From the NCBI RefSeq assembly GCF_030272615.1, contig NC_081408.1, positions 407,327,889 to 407,391,888 on the forward strand: a stretch of DNA of 64,000 nucleotides, read 5' to 3'. Every line of letters starts with the position of its first letter. Positions within the stretch are counted from its first letter, which is position 1. A program made the position numbers and the translations under genes. The notes beneath the pieces were generated by a model. It had not been told where the DNA came from and did not search any database. It worked only from the letters and a program-made list of their open reading frames with translations. This DNA is from Cryptomeria japonica. Taxonomy: Eukaryota; Streptophyta; Pinopsida; Cupressales; Cupressaceae. Shown here in pieces: positions 10,475-22,500 of the stretch.

Positions 10475-11430
10475 TCAAAATTGTTGATTTTTAGGATTTT
10501 CTCTTAGAACTAAGTCACCAACTTGAAATTCTCGGTGTCGAACTTTCTTGTTATATCCTTTGGACATTCTCTTTTGATACACTTTGAGATGATCAAACAC
10601 CACTTGCCGATGCTCATCCAATAATTCAAGCTCTTGCAATCTAGATATTCTATAGTCTTCATTAGTAACAAGACCTTGCAAGGAAACTCTTAGAGATGGT
10701 ATTTCTACTTCAATGGGTAATACTGCTTTGGACCCATACACCAAAGAAAAAGGTGTAGCCCCAATAGGTGTTCTGATACTTGTTCTATAAGCCCACAGTG
10801 TAGGATTGAGCTATAGATGCCAATCCTTCCTAGATTTATTCACTATTCTATGCAAGATAGTCAGTAGGTTTTTGTTAGATGCCTCTACTTGTCCATTACC
10901 TTGAGGGTAATATACTGAGGACCAGTGTTGTTTGATTTTAAACTTCTCACAAAGTTCATCTAGATCTTTGTTCTTAAATTGTCCTTTATTATCTGTTATA
11001 ATTGATGAAGGTATACCATATCTGCAGATGATATAGTTAAGAATAAGCAGAGCTACTTGTTTTCTAGTTGCCTTGATGAGTGGAACTACTTCTACCCACT
11101 TAGTGAAGTACTCAGTGGTAGTGATAATAAATTTATGTCCATTAGATGATGTAGGATATATTTGGCCTATCAGATTGAACACCCATTGTTGGAAGGACCA
11201 GTGTGTCACAAAGGGTATGAGATCCCTTGCTGGAGCATGTATAAGGTGCCCATGCAACTGACACTTTTCATAGGTTTTAGCAGATTTTATAGCTTCCTTC
11301 TCCACATCTGACTAGTAGTAGCCAACCCTTAGTAGTTTGTGTGCTAAAGTCAGACCGTTCGAATGAGATCGGCAAACACCTTCATGAACTTTAGATAATG
11401 CGTGTTGAGACTCCTCAGTTTCTAGACATA
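10475..11430 (-). pseudogene. Tat integrase
   Basis: The N-terminal zinc-binding region (HALSKVHEGVCRSHSNGLTL, 11400-11340) is followed by the core at 11305-10811 and a C-terminal domain at 10744-10475 (VGDLVLRENP). The core shows FIITTTEYFTKWVEVVP, then IITDNKGQFKN with the second catalytic Asp, then YYPQGNGQVEASNK with the catalytic Glu. The usual WGxDLIG site reads WVFNLIG, so the first catalytic Asp is Asn. Stops separate the zinc part, core and C-terminal part. It would insert cDNA into the genome in a live element. It lies 3' of the RNase H region, as in Ty3 elements. Confidence 0.85.
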
Positions 11431-11779
11431 TAAGAAAAGTATTATCTAAACCTCACCTAAATAGGTCGTTAGCAATGATGATGTACTATGATGCATTTTG
11501 GATTAGGTTCCTTTTTTCATTTCGGGAAAGATTAGTAGGGATGACTTGGTCACGCAGGTAAGAGAAAATGTGGCTATAACGAGATGAGTCATGTCCAATA
11601 ATAGAACAGACTACTTGGGACTCAAGAGAATCATAGGCAAGGTAATGTAACTCTTCCACCAGGAATTCAAAGCAAAAATTAGACTCCTGTACCTATGGTA
11701 TAGATGCCAAAGTGGCCATTGCATCCACTGCTCTATTTGTTCTTTTGGGGATCTACTAAAATGATACAGAGGTAAAATA

Positions 11780-12075
11780 TTTCTTGAGGTCATCCACCAT
11801 CCTCTCGTAAGGCATTAGTTTCTCATCTCTCATTTGATATAGGTCATTAATCTGGTTGATAATGAGTTGAGAATCTCCATAGATGTGTAATTCCACGATC
11901 TTCCACTCGATGGCCAGCTTGATCCCATTTACCAAAGCTTCATATTCTGCAATGTTGTTTGTGCAAGGGAAGAGAAGTTTGTAAGCTTTTGGAATTGAGT
12001 ATTTTTAGGGAGTAATAAATAGTATCCTGGCACCAGAACCATGTTGAGTGAAAGACCCATCAAAGAAAATCATCC
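11780..12075 (-). pseudogene. Second (archaeal-like) RNase H domain of the Tat polyprotein
   Basis: It begins with WMIFFDGSFTQHGSGARI (first acidic residue in FDGS), continues after a stop with NNIAEYEALVNGIKLAIEWK (Glu) and LHIYGDSQLIINQI (Asp). These are the DGS, AEYEAL and GDSQL signatures of the extra RNase H that defines Tat-lineage elements. It follows the first RNase H and precedes integrase. A stop near 12008 and frame changes break it. Confidence 0.85.
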
Positions 12076-12601
12076 ATGATTGTTCAGTAAGGTGCATGAT
12101 TGATTCATCTAGGAATTCTATATGTAGAGGTTGACCATCTTCCAATGGAGCTTCGGAAAGTTGGTCTGCAATAGCCTGTCCTTTGATGGTTGTACATTCC
12201 ACATATTCAATGTCAAATTTTGTAAGGACCATGACCCATTTGGCCAGTCTTCCTGTAAGCATTGCTTTACTGAGAAGATAATTGAGTGGATCAATCTTGG
12301 TTACCAGCTTAATAGAGTGTGCCAACATATAATGCCTTAATTTTTGTGATGCAAAGACCAAAGATAAGCATGCTTTCTCTATTATAGTATAATTCATTTC
12401 ATATGACACCAATGTTCTGCTGATGTAATAGATAGCTCATTCCTTTTTATTATCATCTTGTTGTGTCAGAAGTGCCCCCAGTGAAGTATATGTAGCTGAA
12501 ATGTATAGGATCAGTGGCTTACCTTGAATTGGTGGCATTAATATGGGTGGATTAGAAAGATATTATTTGATTTGTTGTAAACGTCATTCACAATCTTCAT
12601 C
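12076..12601 (-). pseudogene. First RNase H domain of the Tat polyprotein
   Basis: The reading contains PLILYISATYTSLGALLTQQ, then NYTIIEKACLSLVFASQKLR and IDPLNYLLSKAMLTGRLAKW, typical of the Ty3 RNase H that follows RT. The domain is needed to remove RNA from the hybrid during reverse transcription. Stops occur near 12412 and 12440. Confidence 0.8.
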
Positions 12602-13410
12602 CTAGTTGTATTGAATCCCTTTCCTTAATACCTTCATGAAGGGTTGAGCTTTGTCAGCTAGCTGAGATATAAAACGCCTTATGGACTGAAGATGGCCTTG
12701 TAGACTTCTCATCTGACTGATATTCTTTGGTGGAGGCATTTCCATTATAGCTTGGACCTTTTTAGGGTCAACCTCAATTCCTTTTTGGGATATTATGTAC
12801 CCAAGCAATTTTCCTGATGTTACCCCAAATGCACATTTCTTTGGATTTAAGTGGAGCTTGAATCTTTCCATTCGATCTAATATGAGGTCTAGCTCTTGAA
12901 TGTGTGTAGATCTCTTCATAGTTTTTACCAGGGTGTCATCAACATAATCTTCCATGTTTTTATGCATCATATCATGGAAAATAGTGGTTACTGGTCTTTG
13001 GTAAGTTGCTCCTGCATTCTTTAGACCAAACGACATAACATTCCAGCAAAAGGTTCCCCATGCACATGTGAAATCTGTCTTCTCTTGATCTTCAGGCACT
13101 ATCTTTATCTGATAGTAACCAGAGAATCCATCTATTAATGAATACATCTCATATCCAGCTGTCATAGCTACTATCATTTCAATGTTGGGCAATGGAAAAT
13201 CATCTTTTGGACATGCCTTGTTGAGGTCCCTGAAATCTATGCAAACTCTAATAGATTTGTCTGCTTTTGATACAGGTACTATGTTGGATATCCATTATGC
13301 GTAGTCTATAGCTCTGATAAATCCATCTTTTAGCAATTTCTCTAGTTCAGCCTTGAATAGTAGTGCCACATGAGGATGCATCTTTTGGAGTTTTTGTTTG
13401 ACTGGTTTAA
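12602..13410 (-). pseudogene. Tat reverse transcriptase
   Basis: The reading proceeds from LEKLLKDGFIRAI through IRVCIDFRDLNKACPKDDFP, YSLIDGFSGYYQIKI and WNVMSFGLKNAGATYQRP to the catalytic box YVDDTLVKT, then LHLNPKKCAFGV and LLGYIISQKGIEVDP. The order and motifs are those of Ty3 RT. The active-site Asp pair is intact. A stop near 13295 and another near 12602 break the frame. The only substantial uninterrupted part is 13192-12602. Confidence 0.9.
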
Positions 13411-14900
13411 CTCCTGGCATAATAGAGAGATGATGCATGATGAGATCAGGATCTAGTCCTGGCATATCTGAGTATGTCCATGCAAAGTTGATCTTCTTTT
13501 CTAAAAATAGATTGCTGAAATCTTTTAACTCTTCTGCTGACAGTGATTGAGCTAAATGAATGATATGTGGTATCTCTTGACTCCCAATGTTCACTAGCTG
13601 AGTTGGCTCGATTAGTATGGAAGATCTCTCCTGGAAGTGACTCAATAGTATATCAAGTATCTCACCTTCAGGCGCCTTAGAGAGGTTTTCACCCTTAGGT
13701 TTGCCCTTTATTTTCTCTTTTTTAGAGTCTGACACCGCCACAATGTGGTTTTCACCATCAAATCTTTTATTCTTATTTTTCTTATTTTTGCGACTAAGAT
13801 ACTTGATATCTGCTTCAGTCATGTTTTCATTATGTTCGCTGGTGGAAGAGTACATGGGTTCAACTGCATTGAGATAGTAGGCTAGTGTATAGTCATTGGC
13901 AAAAGTAGGTATATTCAAGGATTGGTTATAAAGGGTGCAATCAATCAGTTCTGTATGCATTAAGGATAAGGTTGGAACAGGCTCAAGGGAGTTCATGGTA
14001 CTATCATCATTGTTTCGAATCGACCAGTCGAGTTCCAGAAGACTACCTTGCATATGTGTCTTGAGACCAGGAAGAGTTACGACATGATTATCATCATTCA
14101 TGTTAGTATTTATTGGACCCAATTCAACCGACCTACTTCTAGTGTTGTTGCCTACTTCAGAATAGGCTACATACCATGGTATAACAGTAGATAGTATTTC
14201 ATCATTCATGACAGAGTAGTCATAATGCATTGTTGAATAGTTGTTGTCATAGATAGAGCTCCTGTCTGAGTCATTAGAGTCATAGGATGAAGTTGCTGAC
14301 TCATCTTCAAGTGGTTTAGTGAAGGCATATATAGTATCAACATCCACATCCTTGATGCTGCAAGTTCCTTCACGATTTGGTTCATTGATTGCTTTCATTT
14401 GACACACTTGTGGACATGACTTTGACGATTCTGTTAATCCCTGTCGTCTGTTCCATTCAGCTTCTTCTGGACTGATGACTAGTTCTCTTGCTCTAGCTTC
14501 TAGTTCTTCTTGTGTGGTTCCGTACTTGATTTGTCCTATCTCATTAGAAGGATTGGTAGGTGAAGGACTTGCTTGTGTCCTTTCTTTCTTTAGTTGTTGG
14601 TCATAGTCTTCTTGTCATTTTAATCTGATTTCTTCTATTTCCTTTTGCATTCTTAGGTGTATCAGCTCTTGTGCGTCATCTGCGGTATCCCTGAGTTCTT
14701 CAAGAGTTTCTTTAGTAGATGTATCCAAGATGTGATCTGGACCCCATTCATACTCATTTGAATCAATTTCTGAGTCATCTACTTGTTGTCTGCCAGTATA
14801 TGTGACCGGAATGTTCAGCAGTGCAAACAATTCTCTGATTCTGTATATTTCGTCTCTCATATCCTCTGGGGTGTCTACTTCATGTGGTATCATAATTGAT
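13411..14900 (-). pseudogene. Linker region between G-patch and RT in the Tat polyprotein
   Basis: Long minus-strand frames (14407-13411 and 14893-14615) encode a low-complexity, Asp/Ser/Asn-rich linker that runs straight into the RT N-terminus. Toward its end LSAEELKDFSNLFLEKKINF precedes AWTYSDMPGLDPDL, the conserved lead-in to RT in Tat elements (compare FAWSYxDMPGLD). No enzymatic motif is seen. Frame breaks lie near 14410 and 14610. Confidence 0.65.
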
Positions 14901-14935
14901 ATAACTAGAACTTTATTACCATCTATTTACTCTCC

Positions 14936-15292
14936 CTAGGTGGGCAATTCTTTTTGTTCACCATCACATTCCTCTTGAGTTTGTTGAGTATCAATTTCTT
15001 GTGTTGTTAAAGGTAGTACCTTTTTCTTCCATTTACGTTGATGGTGAGATGTGTGCTTCTGATTTGATGACTTTCTTGGATCATATCCCAGTCCAGCTTT
15101 ATCATTGGTTGACTTAGTTTGTAACTGAATAGTTTCAACAATACCTTTTTGACATTTTCCAAGAGGACCAGCACCTGAATATCCCATGCATTGAAGCATC
15201 TTATAGCCTGGACCATATTGTGTTGGAGAAATCTCACAATGTTGTATTTCTTTATCTGCACTCTTCTTTGAAGAGCGATTTAAGGACATCAT
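14936..15292 (-). pseudogene. G-patch domain segment of the Tat polyprotein
   Basis: The reading QYGPGYKMLQCMGYSGAGPL, then GKCQKGI and AGLGYDP, is a recognisable G-patch: Gly-rich, with the hydrophobic MGY core. G-patch domains bind RNA or activate DEAH helicases, and one is known next to the protease of betaretroviruses. Here it lies between protease and RT, followed by a basic patch (HQRKWKKKV). Frame changes separate it from the preceding 15509-15252 frame and from the linker. Confidence 0.75.
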
Positions 15293-15569
15293 CCCCTTCT
15301 ATTTCACCTATAAGAGAAGTAGAGGACTGTATAAAGGTGCCATCATAAATGACTTTTGGAGTTGAAGTTTGTGGCCTCATGCCCTCTAATGGTTTTCCCG
15401 ACTTCCTTGGTGATGGAGGAAGAGACATTAGTGAGAGTATAGGCTCTATCTTGTAACCATCCATGCTGGTGTTTGTGATTCTAAGTTTCTTTTCCAAATC
15501 TTTCAGCAAAGATTCTGAACTTTTAGCTGCAGAAGCTGCTCTATTATTAGGAACAAAAGCATCAACACC

Positions 15570-15968
15570 CTATGTTAATGCATTGCAAGTATAGCTTGTA
15601 TCGGGAGGAATACTGACTTCAACTCCATTATAGGGAAATTTCAAGCATTGATGATATGTAGATGGCACTGCTTTCATTTCATGAATCCATGGCCTACCCA
15701 GTAAGATGTATGAAAGATGAAGATCTAGGACTTGAAAAATGACATCTCTCTCCAGAGGTCCTACTCTGATTGGCAATGATACCAGTCCCTTAGAAGTTCT
15801 TTCCTCTTCATCATAAGCCTTGATTGTTATCTTCTTTGTTGGATCAATAACATTTTCAGAGAATCCCGGCTGTGTTAATAGATCGTAAGTACAAATATTC
15901 AACCCAGCACCTCCATCTATCAAAACACGTTTAACGTGGTGTTTATGGATCATGACTTCAATGTGCAA
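15570..15968 (-). pseudogene. Tat aspartic protease
   Basis: VKRVLIDGGAGLNICTYDLL carries the catalytic Asp-Gly-Gly variant of the retroviral-type D(S/T)G, and SYILLGRPWIHEMKAVPSTY followed by HQCLKFPYNG is the conserved Tat-lineage protease end. It would cleave the polyprotein. The frame is open for 132 codons and ends with a stop shortly before the C-terminal side. It lies between the nucleocapsid and G-patch segments. Confidence 0.85.
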
Positions 15969-15971
15969 TGA

Positions 15972-16787
15972 CTAGTTATGTGGGTGACTTAGTGAATTAT
16001 CATCTTCTTCAAAGAATGTGAGATAATGAGGTGAAGTTAGGTGACCTACCATAGATTGAAACCGATCTACGTCCAAATCTTTAGGGACACTGGTGGTAAG
16101 TAGAGCCTTGTCTAGGACCTCTTTATGAGCAGAAGAAATCTTAAGCAGTTCTAAAATGGAGATTTGAGCATTGGTTCTCTTCAATTGTTCAACAATGCTA
16201 TAACTAGGGGAAGATGATGAAGCTGGTTGTTTCAATTTAGCCATGATTGTGTCTGTTTGTCTATTTGGCAGTTTTGATGTTGTTTGATCAAAAGTTGGGG
16301 GACTAGCTCCTGGGAGAGAAATCTTCCTTTGAGCACAAGTCACGGCATTGGCAGTCGGTGTTTGACTTTGATGATCCTGGACTATGATCACATTGCAATA
16401 TTTAGGTTGAATAGATTCAATCATGTTGATCACATTATCGTTCTTAGTGTAAGTATAATTGACTCTAGCTCCTCCCTTGGATTTTGAGGGATCTCCTTGT
16501 TCATAAGTGGGTAAGGGATCTTTAAAGGCCTTATGATCAGAATTAGTTGCATGATTTCCAACAATGATCTTGCGTACGTCATTGAGATCTTGGGTTTCAT
16601 GTCGGAGTTTCATGCAGTGGTTTATGTTATGTCCCTTGTTCCAATGGTAGTCACAGTACTTGTTTTCTCTCCACCATTTGGGTCTAATTTCTGGGTCATA
16701 TGGTCGGGAATTGTCTGGCAATGTTATCAGATTATTTGGCAATAAATTTTTAAAAGCCAATTCATATGACTCATCTAGAGGAGCAAA
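15972..16787 (-). pseudogene. Tat nucleocapsid region with C2HC zinc knuckle
   Basis: The frame includes PEIRPKWWRENKYCDYHWNK and GHNINHCMKLRHETQDL. C-x2-H-x4-H-x4-C is the zinc knuckle form seen in Tat/Ogre Gag. It would bind genomic RNA. The following 150 residues are Ser/Thr/Pro-rich and lead to the protease across a stop at about 15972. Only a stop separates it from the Gag frame upstream. Confidence 0.8.
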
Positions 16788-18135
16788 CTAACACTTAGGC
16801 TTTGAGACCCAAGGTTTGTCTTTAAACCACTCTCTTGTTTTCTTTGGGGGATTCTCTGTTGTAGTTTCAGCTGCCTTGAGTGCTTGTGTGCCACTGGCCA
16901 AGTTAAATATTGTAGATTTTGTTTTTGCATGGATAGTATCTACCACTTCATCACTAACGACGTTCTTGTTGCTATCTTTGCCATATTTCCAGTATTTACT
17001 CTTTTCTTTAGAGCTAAAACCTTGCAATGTTTCTTTCCAAAGTGATATATCTCCCTTTTTGATAAGCACGTCTTCCATTCTGAGGGTGTTATCTACCATT
17101 TTGTTGAATGAAGGGTTTACTTGCATCTGGACACTGTATTTCAATTCAAGGAATAAGTTGTTGATGAAGATATCCATTTTCTCAAGATTTGGGATAGTCC
17201 GTGAATATCTAGAGAATATCTTTCTCCATCACTGGAGGAAAGTGAGAAAGGGTTCTCCTGTCTTTTGTCTGGTATTGCAAAGCTCTATCATAGTGATTGG
17301 GTGATGAATTTTGTATGAGTATTGTTGTAAAAATAGTTGGATTAGCTCTTCAAACATTTTTATTCTTTGGGTAGGCTTGCAAACCATTCCATTGCTTGAC
17401 CCCCTAAACTCCTTGGGAAAAGGTGCATGAGGTATGTTTGATTATGCATAAACTCCATACAAGCAACACAAAACTCTCTAACTTGATCTTGAGGATCTAA
17501 GGTACCATCATACTTGTCAAATTTTGGGATCTCAACTCGTGAAGGAAATGGAGACATGTAAAGGTTTTTGTCAAATGGGAATGGGCATATTGTGTCCAAA
17601 GAATATTGTTTTGGCGTTTTATCTTTGTTTTCTATTCTTGTGACTGCATTTTGTAATGCTTGTATTTGTTTGCTCATTTTTCCCCATGATGTCTCTTCCT
17701 CTTTAGCAACGAGGGCCTCCACATTATAACCAGTAGGGAGTTTTGCACCTTGTTTTGCTAATTTTAGAAAATAGTCTTCTTTTTCCCTAGCCATGATGAC
17801 CTTCATTATTTTTCAGAATTCTTTATCATTGTGACATCTATGCCGCCTTCAGGAGGTTCAGGAAGCTTAGATTCAGTTGATGAATCGCTATTAGTGGCAT
17901 GATTGCTGAAATCTTTGTGAGTGTTTTGTTTACTAGCTTTTCTTTCTTACCTTTCTCCAGACATGGTGGGAGATAAGGGCTGACCAAAGATTGGTATATC
18001 GTAAACTGGTATTTGTGACAAGGATGGTTTATTGTAAAAGGGGTTTTCTTTGAAGAATGGATTGTCTTTAGCCAAAAAGGGTGTCTCTTTTTCTTTGTCT
18101 CTTTTGCTGCGAGAGCTTCTGTTTTGAACAAGCAT
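16788..18135 (-). pseudogene. Tat Gag (capsid-like) region
   Basis: The core at 17806-17360 reads KFDKYDGTLDPQDQVREF, then MHNQTYLMHLFPRSLGGQAM and EWFASLP, the retrotransposon Gag signature. A second part at 17177-16788 (NLFLELKYSVQMQVNPSFNK) continues it in another frame. The N-terminal stretch back to about 18135 has a possible start (MLVQNRSSRSKRDKEKE) and repeated NPF motifs. The middle is broken by stops at 17360 and frame changes. It forms the particle core in a live element. The start is uncertain. Confidence 0.8.
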
Positions 18136-18470
18136 TTCTAACCGACAGGACCAAGAGCGAGATGTGTTGCAGAAGTCAAGATCAAATTGTAGCTAGTAGT
18201 TCGTTTAACATAGTAATTAGGAGAAGTAACTTAAGATCTGGTCTAGTTTCAGGAATGATCTATCATGTGTAAGACGTTATCCAAGTTGACTTAGGTTTGA
18301 TAAAATGTTCGTTTGAACTAGCTGAGAAATGATCGACAAAATCGTGCAACGCAACTGCAGAGGTACACTATCAAGGTTGTTTATGCTTATGAGGATGATA
18401 ACTAGTTTTAGACTCATTGTAGACTGTTTTGGATAGGTTTAACTATTCTGGACTGGCAAAATCAGAGACT

Positions 18471-18748
18471 CGTACGAAATAATTTTTGAGACCGTACGAT
18501 AATTCAACAAGTTCAGGATGACAACAATTCTATTTTGTACGAGTTGCTGCCTAGCACCGTACGACAAATGGGTAAGTCCCAGATGACAAATGATTCTGTT
18601 TGGTTTTGTTTCGTATGACATAGGATTTAGCTTCAGATGATAGACTGCTGGTTCTCGTACAATAGAGGATTGACCTTAGGACAACAAATAAGAAGACTCG
18701 TACGACACAGGATATGGTGTAGGACAACAATTTACTAGACTCGTACGA
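18471..18748. repeat. CGTACG motif cluster 2, upstream of gag
   Basis: Eight TCGTACGA-type sites recur: near 18474 (tcgtacgaa), 18493 (ccgtacgat), 18537 (tgtacgag), 18559 (ccgtacgac), 18611 (tcgtatgac), 18656 (tcgtacaat), 18696 (tcgtacgac) and 18741 (tcgtacgac). Spacing is roughly 20-55 bp. On the element strand the cluster lies about 340-610 bp before the gag start. Confidence 0.75.
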
Positions 18749-19522
18749 CTGTTCACAGAGCAGGGACTAAAAATTCTGAGTTTTTTAATGACTGGGTATG
18801 ACAACTGAGTATAACCAATTCTGAGATGGATTGATTTTTGACCAGGATGGACTAGTTCGTGACACAGACAAAGTTTTGATCACTAAGTTTGTTGATTTGT
18901 TTTCTCTAGTTTTAATATTCCAATTTTAGTTTCAGGGATGAAAACATAGAAAACACACAAGATATGTAATATTTCAAGCACAACATGCTAACCCTATGGA
19001 AGTTGGCTTAGAGAAGAAAACCTTTGCTTGTTGACTTAGGTACACACCCAATAGCTAATCAATAGATGGCTGCTGAGTCTCATGCAATGGATTCTCAACG
19101 CCGTATTAGCCGACTCCAAACGCTAATGGGGGTACGATATGGCAAGTGTCTTGGGAGAGTTACTATCTCTCTTGCACAAAGATTATCAACCTTTCAAAGG
19201 TGAATAGGGTAGCTTCTATTTTATAGTTCTTAGTCAAGAATTCCATTTGAAATTACCCCTTAAAGTCATGCAAGCATGATTGAGGCCTATAGCCCGACAA
19301 GGTACTGAAATAAGTTGTAGTCACGTAAACGCGATTGAGACCGTGAGGTCCTACAAAATGCCCGATATGAGAGATCTCAAAGAGAAAACTCAAATAATCC
19401 CATCCTCTGAGACTTTAATCATCAGAGACCTATTTATTATAGTGAGTTGGAATGCTCAGGTCCACCTGTACTCACTTAGGTCATTCTCACAGGGTGATTA
19501 CTTTTTCCCACTGTGACAGGCC

Positions 19523-22500
19523 TGTTGGGAGTATTTAAAACTGAGTCAAGTTTATAGGCCCATTTCAAAATTTTGCCCTGCATTTCCAAATGATTAAAAT
19601 AAGTCAGTTTGAATGGCCTAGTTAGCAAGGGGGTAAAATGGAGCCGGTTGATTTTCAGAGGGTAAGGCTCGGGATTCATGTCCCACACCTTTCATTTGGC
19701 CTATGCAGTGATGTGCAACTTTTAGAATTCAGTTTGGATAAGTTTACTAGGTACCCATTTTGAGGGGTGAGCTGAAAGTGCATTCTAGGCACAAGTGCAA
19801 ATTTTATTAAGTAGCCTACTTTGGGTGTTTATATCTTTTGCCATGTTTATTATCATGAATAATTTCAAAATGGATTGAATTTTATGCATAAATGTGAGTC
19901 AACATGCAAAATTTCAAGTCCTTATGAATCCGTTTGCTCAGTTTTCAAAGCTCAATCCGTTTGTAGTTTGTGATATTTGCACAAGTGTAAAAATGTCTTG
20001 GTGAGCGTCATGTTAGAATGTTTGTTCCGGGCTAATGTTGGTATAAATAGTGAGCTACGTTTCAAATTTCAAGGCTCTACCAATCCATTTGATCGGTTTT
20101 CAAAAGAGCTCATTTTGCCGTCAAATTCAGTTATCCGCACTCCAGTGTTATATCAGTTAATGTAGCCATTCTGGTGAGCGCGCCGTTTGCATCCTGTCAG
20201 TTTGGTGATTGAATTGAGAATTCAAAGATTTAATATGTACTTTAAGGTACCTATATTTCAAATTTGAGGATCCATGGAGGTCGTTTGATATTTTTGAGAA
20301 AGGCATCATGTGTTGCCAGAACATTGACTTCATCAGGTCCGCAGTGTCGACAAAGCCAGTTGGCCGTTTTCGAAAATTAATATCTCTTCGCTCGAGACTC
20401 GTCTTGAGAAACCGTTTGGTAGATGTCATCCTTGTATATCAAAGTACATGCCTGTCAGATGGCGAGCTCCAGAAAGGTGTTTTGACAGGTTTGAAAATTA
20501 CGTCTTCGCGATTAAATGCGAAAATTGTGGCATAATTGCCTGAAGGATGTAAAATGCAATTTTATGATCCGAAAATGGTGCCGATCGATTCCAGAGGTGT
20601 GTTTGAGGTCCGTGAAGCATTCCAAGGGTTAGTTGCATGAAAACGAAAAAATTTTTAGTCGGACCCACTTTGGGGCCCGACCTGGCTCATGCCCGTTCAT
20701 TATTTTTTATCAAATAGTGCTTAATCCTCTTGGCAAATGGCATGGGATGGACAAGAGTTTAGAAGTTTCAGTAAATTGATTTGCCAGTCTTCTTTAACAA
20801 ATTGATGTTAATTATGGGTATTATTAAAATCTACAACTCTGTGGCAGTGGTTAAATGCATCAAAAGAAGTTTCACAACATTAGCAGCCATAAGATCTCAG
20901 TTTACATGTCAATATATGGCCATGAACAAAGAGCAGCAATTAAAACATTCAGGCAAATGCATATTGGCAGGTGAATGCCAAATCCCCTTCCCATGTGAGG
21001 TGCAACAATGGAAGTCTTTAAAAGCAAGTTGCAATTAGCAAGTTTGAAGCTCATCTCCTCCCTCACATGGCAGATTGGGCATTAAACAACAGATTCAAAA
21101 AACTTTCAAAGAACTTTCAATTGGTAAAATATGTGTAACTCCAGCATTCTTCCTCTTGTGTGGGCCTTGAACAAAGAGGCAAGGAGGCTTTGATTTAAAT
21201 GATCTCTAGCCAACATCCTCCCAGGCACATGGTGTTTGGGGAGTAAAGTTTTAAAGTTTAAAACAAGTTTCAGCAAAATCAAATGCCAATGGAATTTTCC
21301 ATTCAAACTAATATAATACCAAGCATCCCAACTCCCTCCATGTGGCTGGAAAAGTATAAGACTTTCTGCTGTAGCGTGGTAACTTCATTATTTAAAGCAA
21401 AAGCATGGCATGTAAGTGTGCATTGAAGTTTTTTTTTAGAAATTCAAATAGAAAATGAAGGCCAATCCTCCCTTCACGTGGCATCTAAAAGCAACAGACA
21501 TTTTCAAATAAAGGAAATTGCAACAGCAGGTGTAAAGCAATGTCCAAAGCCCCCACGTTGTTTTCCCTTGCGTGGTAAACAGCAAGCAACATAGTCAGTT
21601 TCAATGGCAAATGCAAAATGGTGGAACATTGTTGTATACGCTGCGTGGTGTTTGGAGTGCTTCAATGGTGACTCCTTTCTCACGTGGCCTCCTTCTGGCA
21701 GCAGCAATAAAAACCTCAAGCAAGTGCAAGAACATGTGTAATTCCAACGTTCCCAGCCATGGCAAAATGTGAAGGCATTTATAAATATTTTCAAATAAAT
21801 GCAAGTGGAGGGGGTAAGACCAGTTCAACGCCCCTTTCCAGAAGCCCTCCCCGCCATGAGTTTGAATATGGATGGAGGAGGTGTTAGCTTTCACCAAAAA
21901 ATGCCATTAAAGTCTCAGAGAAGCTTCAAAAACGTAGCTACAGGCAAAACATTTTATCCCACATTGGTTGGGAAGTGGACTGTTTTGATGTTTATAAGCA
22001 AGAACGCACAGTAATATAATGTCTAAGCCATAAAGGCTTTTGGCGGATGGTGCCTATGGGTGCCCAAGGTGGGCCCACGCGCGAGCATGCTTCCTGAGGC
22101 GACGAAGGAGTTGATTGGATGGTGACTAGGTGGACCCCACGTAGGCATGCTTCTCGAGGCAGACAGGCAAAATTTTGCAGAGAAAGGTCGGGTTAACGAG
22201 TGAGCAAGTTCAAGATGGATCGACGGTGCGCGCTATTTCGCGAAGGGAAGATGCACGTAGTTTAAACCCTGCGAAATAGCGAAAGTGAACGAGAGCCATC
22301 CATGTGGCACATAGTTGGCGCACAGGTGGCAGTCCAGTGGCGATGATGTGGTGGCCAAGTGGCAGTGATGAAGCAGATGACGTTGCGGTGATGAGGTGTC
22401 ATCCTAGGTGGCATTCGATCAACCCCATCGACCAATCAGAGGCCGCCACGTGGCAAGGCATCAGAGCACAAATGGAGGCAAAAATCAAAATTAAGATGAA

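Noticed and set aside
16284-17304. Plus-strand open frames across the Tat gag region
   Set aside because: They are antisense shadows of the gag and nucleocapsid reading, with no motifs of their own.
21504-22014. Overlapping frames on both strands in the G-box repeat array
   Set aside because: They arise from the repeat composition. No codon bias or domain supports them.
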